A stretch of 64,000 bases of DNA, from assembly GCA_020974905.1 (NCBI GenBank), contig CP087563.1, positions 310,001 to 374,000 on the forward strand. Direction: 5' to 3'. The position numbers and the translations under genes were made by a program. This document shows positions 23,615-31,950 of this stretch, piece after piece. This DNA is from Planctomycetes bacterium syqfu. Its GTDB lineage: Bacteria > Planctomycetota > Phycisphaerae > Phycisphaerales > Phycisphaeraceae. The notes under the pieces were generated by a model. That model had not been told where the DNA came from, ran no database searches, and saw only the letters and a list, made by a program, of their open reading frames with translations. Within the stretch, counting starts at the first letter, position 1. Each line of letters starts with the position of its first letter.

Positions 23615-24454
23615 TCAATTACCAAAGTCGGCGTTGAAATCCTTTGCTGGGTAGTATTCGATTTTCTTTAACCCTCCCTCATCCGTGAATGATGCATTGC
23701 CTGGGCGACCACCTGTAGACCTTAGCCTAAATGCTAAGGTGGTATCGTTGTCCCACGTCTGATCGTCATATTCAAATCTGAAAAACAGATCATAGACAGG
23801 CGGCGAAACAGAATCATCGACAAGCTTAAAAGTGGCAGAGGTGCACATCCATGTGCGAGGTTCACCGTCACGCCATTTGGCTGCATTCACACGCCCCGTA
23901 TAAGCTTTTGTGATTTCCAACGGATCTGGAACTCTGAAACGTAGCGAACCTTCAAGCGTTGTCATAGGAACTAGAACGCGAATTGTTCCCTTTTGCTTTT
24001 CAAGCTTACCGGCAAGCGGCGTCTGATCAGGAGCAATCTCGTTTGAATCCTCAGGGTATCGATATGAAACTTCCATTTGATTCTTATCACGATCCAGATA
24101 TGTCTCAACCTGCTTGAGCGTCGTGCCGCCTTGAAGTGTGGGGACGGTGTATGAGTTGCCCTCTGGATCAGTGACAGTTGTCCCCTCACCGCGTTTGTAA
24201 GTAACTCGCACGCGGGCATAGCCGAGAGGTGTATCATCGCCAGCATCCATTTCCTCGGTGTCGTAGTAAAGCAGCGATCCGTTCACGGCGACCGCACCGC
24301 GTGGTATGGCACTGGATTGGCTGATTTGTGCAGCGTAGCCATCACCGTCTGAAGCGGTGAGGCCCTTGACGATAAAATCGCGGACCAGTTCTTTAACAAC
24401 TCTCCGCTCACTGCGTGAACTGACATCAAACACTTCTTCCACTTCGATTGCCAT
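23615..24454 (-). CDS. Tail protein of unknown function
   Basis: A 279-residue beta-rich protein (MAIEVEEVFDVSSRSER), located directly after the tape measure, where distal tail or baseplate-hub proteins are coded. It contains GYARVRVTYKRGEG and FFRFEYDDQTWDNDT. No family recognised; role inferred from order only. Confidence 0.65.
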   Translation of the reverse strand: MAIEVEEVFDVSSRSERRVVKELVRDFIVKGLTASDGDGYAAQISQSSAIPRGAVAVNGSLLYYDTEEMDAGDDTPLGYARVRVTYKRGEGTTVTDPEGNSYTVPTLQGGTTLKQVETYLDRDKNQMEVSYRYPEDSNEIAPDQTPLAGKLEKQKGTIRVLVPMTTLEGSLRFRVPDPLEITKAYTGRVNAAKWRDGEPRTWMCTSATFKLVDDSVSPPVYDLFFRFEYDDQTWDNDTTLAFRLRSTGGRPGNASFTDEGGLKKIEYYPAKDFNADFGN

Positions 24455-24458
24455 GGTT

Positions 24459-26249
24459 TTATCCTGCCGTTGCGACGGTCTTTCGATTGTTCCTGGGGTT
24501 GGTGTTTCGGTCGATGTTTCGGAGTACGGTTAGCTGATCTATCTCCACCTTGTTTTGTTCGCTACCTCCGCCCGCAGCGATTCGGCTTGCTGAGACCTGC
24601 TCGAATTCCTGCCGACGTGCAACTTTGCTTTGTGTGTCTTTGACGCCTATGCCGCTGATTTCAATGTCGCGTAACTTGCGGGACAAGTCTGCACCAACCT
24701 GATTGCCAGCCTCTTCGAGCCGGTCAATTTGCTGCTGGAAGCGTCGTCGGATGGCTTCCTCCTGGGCGCCAGCTTCGTCCCCCTGTTGTTGCAGGCGAGT
24801 TTCACGGATGCGGGAACGCAAGTCCTCATTTTGTTGGAGCATTTCCTGAGCCCGCATTTCAGCATTGGCACGATCACGATCAATCTGCTCTTGTTCCCGG
24901 GCGTCAATCAAGCTGGATCGGGCATCGTAAAATGCATTGATGTCGTTGATGAGCGAGCCATTTCCCTCGGCCTGTGCGTTACGAATCGCAGCTGCTCGTT
25001 CTTCGGCAAGCCGGATGCGATCAGCCTGGAACGGATCCCCTCCCAATTCAGTCTCAAGGGCAGCAGCGTTGGCACGAAGGCGATTGCTCGCATTGGTTCG
25101 CATCAATTCAGCACGACGCTCCTGTTCGGCTGTGATCTCCTGCTCCTGTTTTAATTGGTCTTGGGCTTCCTGGATTCGTTGCCGGGCAGCACGACGCATG
25201 GACTCTTGTGATTGGCTGCGTTGTTGCTGTAGCTTTTCAGTTTGCATTCGGTTCCGCTCGGTAATCTCATCAATCCATCTCTTAGATGTAGCGTTGTCGA
25301 TTTCCCCAGCAGCAAGTCGCTCCCGGACAGATGCTTTTTGAGCGGATGTAAACTTGTTGAGCCGCTCCTGTAGTTGGTCGTACTGTCGCATACGCATGTC
25401 ATAGATTTGCTGTGATTCGATCATGGCACGTTGCGGGCCATCAGATCCGGCAAGTTGCGAGGCGTTGCGGTCGGCCAAGCTCAAATTGCCAGCCTCAGCC
25501 AAGTTGTTTTTTGCAAAATCGGTGAACTGTTGACGGATCTGCAACAGTTGATTGGTTTTTTCAATCTCCTGGTTTATCTTGTTGATTTGACCAGCAAGAT
25601 TGGTATCGATGCCGAGCATCCTTGCGATGATGCCAGGCGTGGACATGTTAACCAGGCCATTCACTGCACGGCCTAACAAATTGACTTCAACTCTGCCGTC
25701 CTTAACTTTGGAAGCCAAAGAGGCCAATACCTCAGTAGACTTGCCAGCGTCATCTGAAAAAATCAAAAACGCTTTTGATGCGAGCGATCCGACGATTGGA
25801 ATGCGTCCAAGAGCATCAGCGAATTCAAGAGCCTTTTGCGATGTTCCGTCCATGCCCTTAAAAGCCTCGATCATGTCGATAGCATCTTCACGAACACGCA
25901 ACACCTTGTCGCTTAAAAGACCAAGCACGCCAATGCCTGCAACGCCTAATGCAACCATTGCCGCGCTGGCGGCTGCGGTTGACCTTGCAACCTGCACTAA
26001 ACCGTTTGCAATGCTTTTAATTTTCCCCCTCACAGTACTTGAGAATGTGCTGATCGATGCAAGAAGATGAAGCACGCCATCTGAAACACCGTCTCCACCT
26101 TGCGATATATCTTCAAACACCCGTTGCTGTGACTGGACAAGCCGGTTTTCTGACTGCTGAATCATCATTTCAGCGGCGCTAAGATCACGCTCAAGCACAT
26201 CAAGGCGCGTCCGCAAAATAACATCAGCTTCACCAAATGTTTCAGCCAT
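24459..26249 (-). CDS. Tail tape measure protein
   Basis: A 596-residue protein with long heptad-rich helices (residues 200-560, rich in Gln, Arg, Glu and Ala), a hydrophobic segment at about 85-120 (ASAAMVALGVAGIGVLGLL), and a start that overlaps the chaperone extension by 8 nt. The order tail tube, chaperone with frameshift, tape measure is conserved in long-tailed phages. The short length implies a tail of roughly 90 nm by the usual 0.15 nm per residue rule. Confidence 0.85.
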   Translation of the reverse strand: MAETFGEADVILRTRLDVLERDLSAAEMMIQQSENRLVQSQQRVFEDISQGGDGVSDGVLHLLASISTFSSTVRGKIKSIANGLVQVARSTAAASAAMVALGVAGIGVLGLLSDKVLRVREDAIDMIEAFKGMDGTSQKALEFADALGRIPIVGSLASKAFLIFSDDAGKSTEVLASLASKVKDGRVEVNLLGRAVNGLVNMSTPGIIARMLGIDTNLAGQINKINQEIEKTNQLLQIRQQFTDFAKNNLAEAGNLSLADRNASQLAGSDGPQRAMIESQQIYDMRMRQYDQLQERLNKFTSAQKASVRERLAAGEIDNATSKRWIDEITERNRMQTEKLQQQRSQSQESMRRAARQRIQEAQDQLKQEQEITAEQERRAELMRTNASNRLRANAAALETELGGDPFQADRIRLAEERAAAIRNAQAEGNGSLINDINAFYDARSSLIDAREQEQIDRDRANAEMRAQEMLQQNEDLRSRIRETRLQQQGDEAGAQEEAIRRRFQQQIDRLEEAGNQVGADLSRKLRDIEISGIGVKDTQSKVARRQEFEQVSASRIAAGGGSEQNKVEIDQLTVLRNIDRNTNPRNNRKTVATAG

Positions 26250-26840
26250 TTTTCATGTGCTTTCTTTTGCGCTTCATTTGCTTAAGCTTGGTTTGGATTT
26301 GAGCCTGTGAATCGCCGCTTTGCATCGCCAGATTGTCATGGATGCGTTCTATCGACGCGTCCCACCTCGCCGGCGTAAGCGACCAAGGATCGCCAAGCCC
26401 CGGCGCATGGGTCGCGATTGTGACCGCTTCGGCCGCATAGTCGCGCAGGTCGACATAGGGTCCGAGCGCTTCTTATCCTCCTGGGCTTCGACCTGTTCTT
26501 CTTCGCCAGTTAAGAGACTTTCGGCAACGACCAGGGACGCAACGGTTGTTTGCGTGGAGATGCTGCCCCATGCATTAGATTTTTCATCTGACACGACTGC
26601 AATTTGTGTTTCGAGTCGATCAGCATCAGAGTCCTCTGGTATTGAGGCGAGGGCAATAACAATCGCTGAGCCTTCGGCAGTCTGGGACCATCTGTAAACG
26701 TCATAGACTGTTGGCGTGGTATCCGATGTGATACGTGATTCCAAACGAGAAAAGTCACGACGTGTTAAACGCCGTAACTCTCGCTTTTTCTCGCCAAGCT
26801 TGATGCACAAAGGCGCACCGGATGATCGTTGATGATTCAT
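26242..26840 (-). CDS. Tail assembly chaperone, -1 frameshift product (gpGT-like)
   Basis: In the -1 frame from about 26,463 to a stop at 26,242 lies a protein-like extension of 73 residues (GPYVDLRDYAAEAV, LTPARWDASIERIHDNL, ending in a Lys-rich helix). It has no start of its own, and an in-frame stop at 26,473-26,475 limits where the shift can occur. The extension covers the gap to the tape measure gene. This is the lambda G/GT arrangement. No classic slippery heptamer stands out, so a mutation or sequencing error is not excluded. Confidence 0.68.
26349..26840 (-). CDS. Tail assembly chaperone, unshifted form (gpG-like)
   Basis: The zero-frame product is 163 residues starting MNHQRSSGAPLCIKLGEKKREL. 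The first 130 residues look like an ordered protein, while the last 30 are Arg-rich and out of character (RSQSRPMRRGLAILG), because the true coding passes into the -1 frame there. Position before the tape measure identifies it as the chaperone. Confidence 0.7.
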   Translation of the reverse strand: MNHQRSSGAPLCIKLGEKKRELRRLTRRDFSRLESRITSDTTPTVYDVYRWSQTAEGSAIVIALASIPEDSDADRLETQIAVVSDEKSNAWGSISTQTTVASLVVAESLLTGEEEQVEAQEDKKRSDPMSTCATMRPKRSQSRPMRRGLAILGRLRRRGGTRR

Positions 26841-26843
26841 CGT

Positions 26844-27257
26844 TTACAAACCCTCATCCCATGTGCGACCAGGCTGGCCAGTAAAAGTGAATGCATAATT
26901 AACAGTCATACGATCTGCTGCGGGACGATTCATGCCGACACGTGTAATATTTGCCGTGCCCGTAAATGTACACCCTGTCGAAGCAGTCAAGGTCATGCTG
27001 ACATTTTTAAATGAATCAGCGTCAATACCGCTACTGTCAGGAACAGGAGCGGTATTAGACTCGCCTTTTTGCACAGTACCGGTAAATTGACCAGTCATTT
27101 TAATGGCGACATTTGCACTGTTTTCCCACTCGCTATCAAATGGTCGCCATGACGTTTCACGAACAGCAATCTCCGCACTCCAAGCATCTACATCACAGTT
27201 AAAGCCGCTTGCTGCAACGGCGCCATCAGTTCCGCCAACAATATTAGTCAGTGCCAT
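26844..27257 (-). CDS. Major tail tube protein
   Basis: A 137-residue beta-rich protein (MALTNIVGGTDGAVAASG), with AWSAEIAVRETSWRPFDSEW and AIKMTGQFTGTVQKG and a final YAFTFTGQPG strand. Size, composition and position directly before the chaperone fit the tail tube protein of a siphovirus. Confidence 0.7.
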   Translation of the reverse strand: MALTNIVGGTDGAVAASGFNCDVDAWSAEIAVRETSWRPFDSEWENSANVAIKMTGQFTGTVQKGESNTAPVPDSSGIDADSFKNVSMTLTASTGCTFTGTANITRVGMNRPAADRMTVNYAFTFTGQPGRTWDEGL

Positions 27258-27564
27258 TTTCTAAACCCTCCTTACCCTTGTTTTTGGGGGTACTGGATTT
27301 GCTGTTGTTGTCCGTTGTGCTGGTGGACACAATGTCCTCCGGCCAAATACCACTGATACCACGGACGATCGTGTCTTTGTCATCCGCGATATCAGGATTG
27401 ATAATCCATTCAACCGGACCTTTGCCAAACCGCTCGCGTAGCTTGTCAATCAGCAGATTGACTGCAATATGCTCCTTTGCGGATTCGGCAGTGATGTCCG
27501 GCATATGTGGTGTTGATGCAACCCACATTTCATTTTTGATTTTTGTGTAAACGATGGTTTTCAT
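27244..27564 (-). CDS. Phage structural-region protein of unknown function
   Basis: A 106-residue protein, MKTIVYTKIKNEMW, with short strands followed by a Ser/Asn/Lys-rich tail. It overlaps both neighbours (14 nt and 4 nt). No family recognised; position between the neck proteins and the tail tube suggests a minor tail role. Confidence 0.65.
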   Translation of the reverse strand: MKTIVYTKIKNEMWVASTPHMPDITAESAKEHIAVNLLIDKLRERFGKGPVEWIINPDIADDKDTIVRGISGIWPEDIVSTSTTDNNSKSSTPKNKGKEGLENGTD

Positions 27565-27944
27565 TTTGCTGTCCCAAAAAAGCGATATTCGCTTGTGATT
27601 CTGTAATACGGTTTTTCTTTGAATGGCTTACCGCGTTTGGTGCAGATACATTGAACGCTCGAAAAGCCTTCAACTGTTATTGATTGCCTATCCAACGCGC
27701 TGCGAATTGACTGGTCGACAGGCCATGCGTTGGTTGAGTCTGCTCGGTCAGCATAAACATCGATCTGCATATCAAGCGTGATGTTGTCGCTACTGGCCAG
27801 CCTTTGGTGTGGCGTGTCATTGAGGATTGCAAGCCGCACAGATGGCATGTCTGCGCCGTCAGGCAGTTGGTCGGAGTAAACTCGTTCAATTGGTACAGCC
27901 GTAAGCTTGCTTGACACGCCGGTGTAGAATGGATGATCAGACAT
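27561..27944 (-). CDS. Tail terminator-like protein
   Basis: A 127-residue protein starting MSDHPFYTGVSSKL, with PSVRLAILNDTPHQ, ITLDMQIDVYADR and FKEKPYYRITSEYRFFG. The alternating strands ending in a Y-x-I-T-x-E-Y-R-F motif and the location upstream of the tube protein fit tail terminator or completion proteins. By context. Confidence 0.55.
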   Translation of the reverse strand: MSDHPFYTGVSSKLTAVPIERVYSDQLPDGADMPSVRLAILNDTPHQRLASSDNITLDMQIDVYADRADSTNAWPVDQSIRSALDRQSITVEGFSSVQCICTKRGKPFKEKPYYRITSEYRFFGTAK

Positions 27945-28302
27945 CGCCCTGATCCTCCCCAACCATGATCCTCATTACACGATCACGGCTTCTCATCAAC
28001 ACTGGAAACAACAATGGTCTTGGTGCCATGCTGGACGTGCCGCGTTCCATGAACAAATGTCTGTACAGATTCGTTCCTGCTGCACCCTCAATTAAACTGC
28101 CTCGATCAACTGCGGGATAGTTTTGCATGGATGCAGCAAGTTCTCCGGATTTGCTGATCGGTGATTCGCCGGGGCCTGATACACCGTCACCACGTTCAAG
28201 CGTTTCAACCAGGTTATTGCGAATAACCGCAGTTGATCGATCAACTCGTTCTTTGGCGGTTTGCTTGATCGAATTGATCAATTGTCGATTGAATCGAGCC
28301 AT
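27937..28302 (-). CDS. HK97 gp10-like neck protein
   Basis: A 121-residue basic protein beginning MARFNRQLINSIKQTAKE with RGDGVSGPGESPISKSGELAASM and HLFMERGTSSMAPRPLL. The S-G-x-L then ER-GTSSM-x-PRPLL order is typical of the gp10 family of head-tail joining proteins. It overlaps the next gene by 8 nt. Confidence 0.72.
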   Translation of the reverse strand: MARFNRQLINSIKQTAKERVDRSTAVIRNNLVETLERGDGVSGPGESPISKSGELAASMQNYPAVDRGSLIEGAAGTNLYRHLFMERGTSSMAPRPLLFPVLMRSRDRVMRIMVGEDQGDV

Positions 28303-28646
28303 CAGGTTTGCACTTCCAGTAAAACACAGCCTGCGTTTTGCTTAAGTATCCGGTTGATAAACATCCATCTCACGGAAGCCCCAAGCGGATAATCAATCTC
28401 AATCTGGCTTGAATCGTTGACAACCTCATCAGGTGTCACACCAGCATCCGAGTCATTGCGAACCATGACATGGATCACTGCCCGTCGATGTCCTGGGTAC
28501 GGCCCGTCTGAATCTTCCTCCAACGGATTTCGATTCACGTTGGCAGAGATTTCTCGGGCCGTACCCTCGGAGTTGATCCGAAATCGCAATGATTCTCCAA
28601 AATCAGAGACAAGCATTGCGCCATCGATGGACAGATCAAGAGCCAT
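28302..28646 (-). CDS. Head-tail joining region protein
   Basis: A 114-residue protein (MALDLSIDGAMLVSDFG), strand-rich, ending in SVRWMFINRILKQNAG. It lies between the decoration-like protein and the gp10-like neck protein, where head-tail adaptors are coded. No direct family match. Confidence 0.55.
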   Translation of the reverse strand: MALDLSIDGAMLVSDFGESLRFRINSEGTAREISANVNRNPLEEDSDGPYPGHRRAVIHVMVRNDSDAGVTPDEVVNDSSQIEIDYPLGASVRWMFINRILKQNAGCVLLEVQT

Positions 28647-28649
28647 GGT

Positions 28650-29381
28650 TTACTGATCCATCAGGCCGGCAGCCTTGAGTGCCGAAATTATCGCGGCTTG
28701 CTTTGTAGCAAGCTCGGTGATGGCGTCAGTCAAAGCAGCAATGGCCGTATTGTTGGCAGCTTGCTTTGTGATGTAGTCCGCATGGTCAGCAACCAATTTG
28801 TCTTGCTCTGCTTTTTGAGCAGCAACATCGGCACGCAGAGCGTCACATTCAGCACCGCTGAACGTCGTGCCATCAGCGCCTGAACCGGTGCCAGCAGCAG
28901 GCGATGTCAATGCGGCAGATGTGACAGCGGTTGCAGCAGCGGCTGCACCTGGAGCGGTCACAACCGCGATCGTTCCATCAGCAGCGGAACCGCCGGAGTT
29001 GTCGATCAGGGCCGTGACGGCTGCAGCACGGGGAACACTTGAGGACGAGCCGATCAATTTGACTTGCACGGTCGTAGCGGACGAAGCTTTTGCAGCAAAG
29101 CACATCCCTGCGGACACCGTATTGGCGTTGGCGGTCTTGGTCGCTTCTTTGGCACTAGTATCCCAGAACAATTCGTCGCCCTGGGAAAATGCAGCGTCGT
29201 TTTCGGCGGCCACTGTGGCCACGCCTTCAATTTGCACAGCGCCGGTGCCGGTGGTTGCAGCAATGTCAGTTATTGCAATGCCGATGCTGTTGCCAATGAC
29301 AACCACATCGCCTGAACTGATTGCAGATCCTGCGTTGTCGTAAGTGATGGTTTTACCATCGCGTGTGATATTCGTAGCCAT
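28650..29381 (-). CDS. DUF2190-like capsid decoration protein with Ala-rich tail
   Basis: Residues 1-110 (MATNITRDGKTITYDN, SGDVVVIGNSIGIAIT, ALFWDTS-like and VKLIGSS) resemble DUF2190 proteins, often capsid decoration or minor head proteins. After a long Ala/Thr/Gly-rich linker, residues 170-243 form a coiled coil (ALRADVAAQKAEQDKLVADH). The tail may project from the capsid or oligomerise. Confidence 0.65.
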   Translation of the reverse strand: MATNITRDGKTITYDNAGSAISSGDVVVIGNSIGIAITDIAATTGTGAVQIEGVATVAAENDAAFSQGDELFWDTSAKEATKTANANTVSAGMCFAAKASSATTVQVKLIGSSSSVPRAAAVTALIDNSGGSAADGTIAVVTAPGAAAAATAVTSAALTSPAAGTGSGADGTTFSGAECDALRADVAAQKAEQDKLVADHADYITKQAANNTAIAALTDAITELATKQAAIISALKAAGLMDQ

Positions 29382-29387
29382 GATCGA

Positions 29388-29687
29388 TTACTCGCTTTCG
29401 TTTTCGGCGGTTTCGCTGGATTCGGGCTGATCATCCTGAACGATGGAAGCCTTCTTGCTGGACTTGGGCTTGGGGATAGGCCACTGATCGACAACGCGAC
29501 CATCAGCCAGACGCGCGGCCACGTGACCAAGCGCAACATAATCTTCGAGACCTTTTTCGGGCTTGAAATTGCCTGTGCTTTTTTCGAAGTCGACATCACC
29601 AGTGCCAAGCACATCGCCAGGGTTAAACGCCTTGCTTTGGATCGACAGCGGTTTTGCCACGTAGTATGTATTGGTTTTCTTTGGCAT
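29388..29687 (-). CDS. Small head-region protein
   Basis: A 99-residue protein, MPKKTNTYYVAKPLSIQS, with GDVLGTGDVDFEK and a Ser/Glu-rich acidic tail. No family recognised. It lies after the major capsid gene. Confidence 0.65.
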   Translation of the reverse strand: MPKKTNTYYVAKPLSIQSKAFNPGDVLGTGDVDFEKSTGNFKPEKGLEDYVALGHVAARLADGRVVDQWPIPKPKSSKKASIVQDDQPESSETAENESE

Positions 29688-29730
29688 GATTGACCTTGTT
29701 TCTGATGGTTAAAGGAAGAATTGAAAAGGA

Positions 29731-31398
29731 TTACGCATCAACGCCATCGCTGCGAACCATGCCCTTGTAATCAATTGCCTTGGCAGCAGCATTCTGGCGA
29801 ACCTTGACCTTGCGACAGTCGGTGTCGAACTCGTCTTCTTCTTCGACGACCGGCGATTCTTCACCTTCCAGGAACGCCATTTCCACAGTGTCGATCTCGT
29901 CATAGCTGGCGAACAAATACCATTGCGTAGTCGAATCGGCATCCAAACGTGCACTGGGAACAACTTGAAGGGTGTTGCTGAACGGGTTGTTGGCAGCATT
30001 CGACTTGGCAGGGTCAACCGTTGAGTAAACAAGTTGTTCGGCTAACGTGCGGATGGTTTCCGGGACGTACAGAATTGCAGGTGTGAGTTCCAATGGATCG
30101 TCTGAGCCGAGTGCGGTCTGACGACGCATCTTGGCACGAGCGGCACCCAACGAAGTCACGCTGAGCGTGCCCGTTGCCAGGTTGCCATGGTCAGCGTGGA
30201 ACAATGCAATGCCATCGGCCAAAGCGGCATTGGTTGTGATGACCGAGTTGCCAAGCACTTCAAGCTTTCGAGCAGCTGCGTTGGCTAGACGAGTCGGTAC
30301 GATATCAAACGCGCGAAGATCATCATTGATCATCATTTGCCGAGTAAACTTGATGCCCTTGCCAAAGGTGGACAGACGGTACACCTCACGGCTCTCGCTG
30401 AGGCCCGCGTATGTGTATTCGTCGCCTTCTGGAATTTCTTCCAGATCCGCCGCTTCGGAAAGCTGCATCGGCTTGATGTCCTTGAAATCAGGGGCGGTGG
30501 TACGACGGCAGAAGGCTTGCCATGTGTGGGGCGCAAGTGCGTACTGGGCACGCAACACTTTGCCCATGGTGTCAGCGAGCAGGTATGTGAAGTCGCCGGT
30601 TGATTGGGAGAGAAACACACCGCTAAGCGCATCACGCAGACGGGATTTGTTCATGAGCAACGCAACAAGCTGCGTCTTGTTCATGGAATCGGCTTGACGG
30701 TAGCCAAGCGCAAGCAGGTATCGCCGACCCATTTCAACCAGGGTATGACCACGGAACTGATCGGCTCGTTCGTGGGGGGTGATGATTTCCGGGGTCTGGT
30801 TGGCAGACAAGCATACCCCGCCCGATTGGTTGAACTTGACAAACTTCCGCACGCCGGCACGAAGCATGAGAGCGTGCTGAACAGCCTGGTTGATGGACTC
30901 TCGGTTAAGGTCCGAGCCGACCTGGACATTGCTTGTTGGCATATCATTGGGTCCCCTGTTGAGACTGGACAGCGCAATGCGGCGCACTTCGCCGATTGCA
31001 GTTCCATTGTTGATGTACTGATTCGCCCATGCGGTGTCATGGCCGCATTTCAAAGCGATCTGGTGAATTTCATTGATGCGGGCACGTTCGGCTTTGCGAA
31101 CCTTGTCAGGGTCAGTCGACAACGCGACTTGCGGGGCCGGAGTGTTAGCGGATGCGGTCATGCCGGAAGCGGTTTCATCTTCTTCTTCCGTGGCTTCCAC
31201 GGCCGGAGTCGTGGAAGTGGCACCAGCAGAAGATTCAGCAGCTTCGGCGGCGGCCTCCACTTCTTCGGATTCTTTCAAGGCTGCAAACTGAGCCTTTTGG
31301 TCATCGCTCAGGGCGTTGATGAAATCTGCCGTCTGTTCGTCGGTTGCTTCCCACGGCAAACCCACGGAACGCAGAAAATCTCTCTGTTTCTCATTCAT
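29731..31398 (-). CDS. Scaffold-major capsid protein from internal start
   Basis: The in-frame ATG at 31,398 begins MNEKQRDFLRSVGLPWE and has GAAGGA seven bases upstream, a better ribosome-binding site than that of the full frame. The 555-residue product would hold an acidic helical scaffold-like N-terminus (about 1-110) and the capsid domain. This parallels lambda C/Nu3, where an internal start makes the scaffold. The higher translation rate would supply the many capsid copies. Confidence 0.6.
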   Translation of the reverse strand: MNEKQRDFLRSVGLPWEATDEQTADFINALSDDQKAQFAALKESEEVEAAAEAAESSAGATSTTPAVEATEEEDETASGMTASANTPAPQVALSTDPDKVRKAERARINEIHQIALKCGHDTAWANQYINNGTAIGEVRRIALSSLNRGPNDMPTSNVQVGSDLNRESINQAVQHALMLRAGVRKFVKFNQSGGVCLSANQTPEIITPHERADQFRGHTLVEMGRRYLLALGYRQADSMNKTQLVALLMNKSRLRDALSGVFLSQSTGDFTYLLADTMGKVLRAQYALAPHTWQAFCRRTTAPDFKDIKPMQLSEAADLEEIPEGDEYTYAGLSESREVYRLSTFGKGIKFTRQMMINDDLRAFDIVPTRLANAAARKLEVLGNSVITTNAALADGIALFHADHGNLATGTLSVTSLGAARAKMRRQTALGSDDPLELTPAILYVPETIRTLAEQLVYSTVDPAKSNAANNPFSNTLQVVPSARLDADSTTQWYLFASYDEIDTVEMAFLEGEESPVVEEEDEFDTDCRKVKVRQNAAAKAIDYKGMVRSDGVDA

Positions 31399-31950
31399 GG
31401 TCTTTTCCTTCAATTGGATTTTTTTTGTAGCCGACAACATGCCAGCAGGATTTGCGGCTGGATCATCTGTCCAGTCGATTGCATCGATTTGGGTTAGTCG
31501 CAGGACCATGCCGGTCTGCGCAGTGGGATCTGGTTCGACGGTTGCCGTTGCAGACACGATTGAAACGCCGACATCATGCGGTTCTTCTTCTACCAGACCA
31601 CAGAGCATGACTTTGCTGTCTTCGGTGGCATAGCTTCCAAAGTAGAAATCAGCGTAGACCTTGTCGCCTTCAACAACTGCGTTTTTGAAGTTGCCCACAC
31701 GCTTGGTGATGCCATCCTCGCCGGTTGCTTCTGGGTGCGTCACGCGCGACTTGGTCTTATCAACAGCATTGAGGACAGCAGCAGCTTGTTGGAGCGTGAT
31801 GTCGTCGATATCAAAAGGCGAACCAAGCTCACCGGAACTTGGTTTGGTAACACCTTTGGTGATAATCGGAACACGACGAATGATGCCGTTTTCACGATCT
31901 ACACGATCTGGCATTGAAATCATTGATGTGCGCAGGGAAATCTCAGGCAT
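29731..31950 (-). CDS. Prohead protease - scaffold - major capsid polyprotein
   Basis: The 739-residue frame starts MPEISLRTSMISM (GAGGTG ahead of the ATG, overlapping the portal gene by 8 nt). The first 185 residues look like a prohead protease domain (SRVTHPEATGEDGITKRVGNFKNA, YADFYFGSYATED). A Glu/Ala/Ser/Thr-rich linker with scaffold character follows, then a major capsid domain (about 300-739) with TFGKGIKFTRQMMINDDLRAF, RRQTALGSDDPLELTPAIL and IDTVEMAFLEGEESP. A strong internal start at 31,398 may separate the capsid part. Confidence 0.8.
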   Translation of the reverse strand: MPEISLRTSMISMPDRVDRENGIIRRVPIITKGVTKPSSGELGSPFDIDDITLQQAAAVLNAVDKTKSRVTHPEATGEDGITKRVGNFKNAVVEGDKVYADFYFGSYATEDSKVMLCGLVEEEPHDVGVSIVSATATVEPDPTAQTGMVLRLTQIDAIDWTDDPAANPAGMLSATKKIQLKEKTMNEKQRDFLRSVGLPWEATDEQTADFINALSDDQKAQFAALKESEEVEAAAEAAESSAGATSTTPAVEATEEEDETASGMTASANTPAPQVALSTDPDKVRKAERARINEIHQIALKCGHDTAWANQYINNGTAIGEVRRIALSSLNRGPNDMPTSNVQVGSDLNRESINQAVQHALMLRAGVRKFVKFNQSGGVCLSANQTPEIITPHERADQFRGHTLVEMGRRYLLALGYRQADSMNKTQLVALLMNKSRLRDALSGVFLSQSTGDFTYLLADTMGKVLRAQYALAPHTWQAFCRRTTAPDFKDIKPMQLSEAADLEEIPEGDEYTYAGLSESREVYRLSTFGKGIKFTRQMMINDDLRAFDIVPTRLANAAARKLEVLGNSVITTNAALADGIALFHADHGNLATGTLSVTSLGAARAKMRRQTALGSDDPLELTPAILYVPETIRTLAEQLVYSTVDPAKSNAANNPFSNTLQVVPSARLDADSTTQWYLFASYDEIDTVEMAFLEGEESPVVEEEDEFDTDCRKVKVRQNAAAKAIDYKGMVRSDGVDA

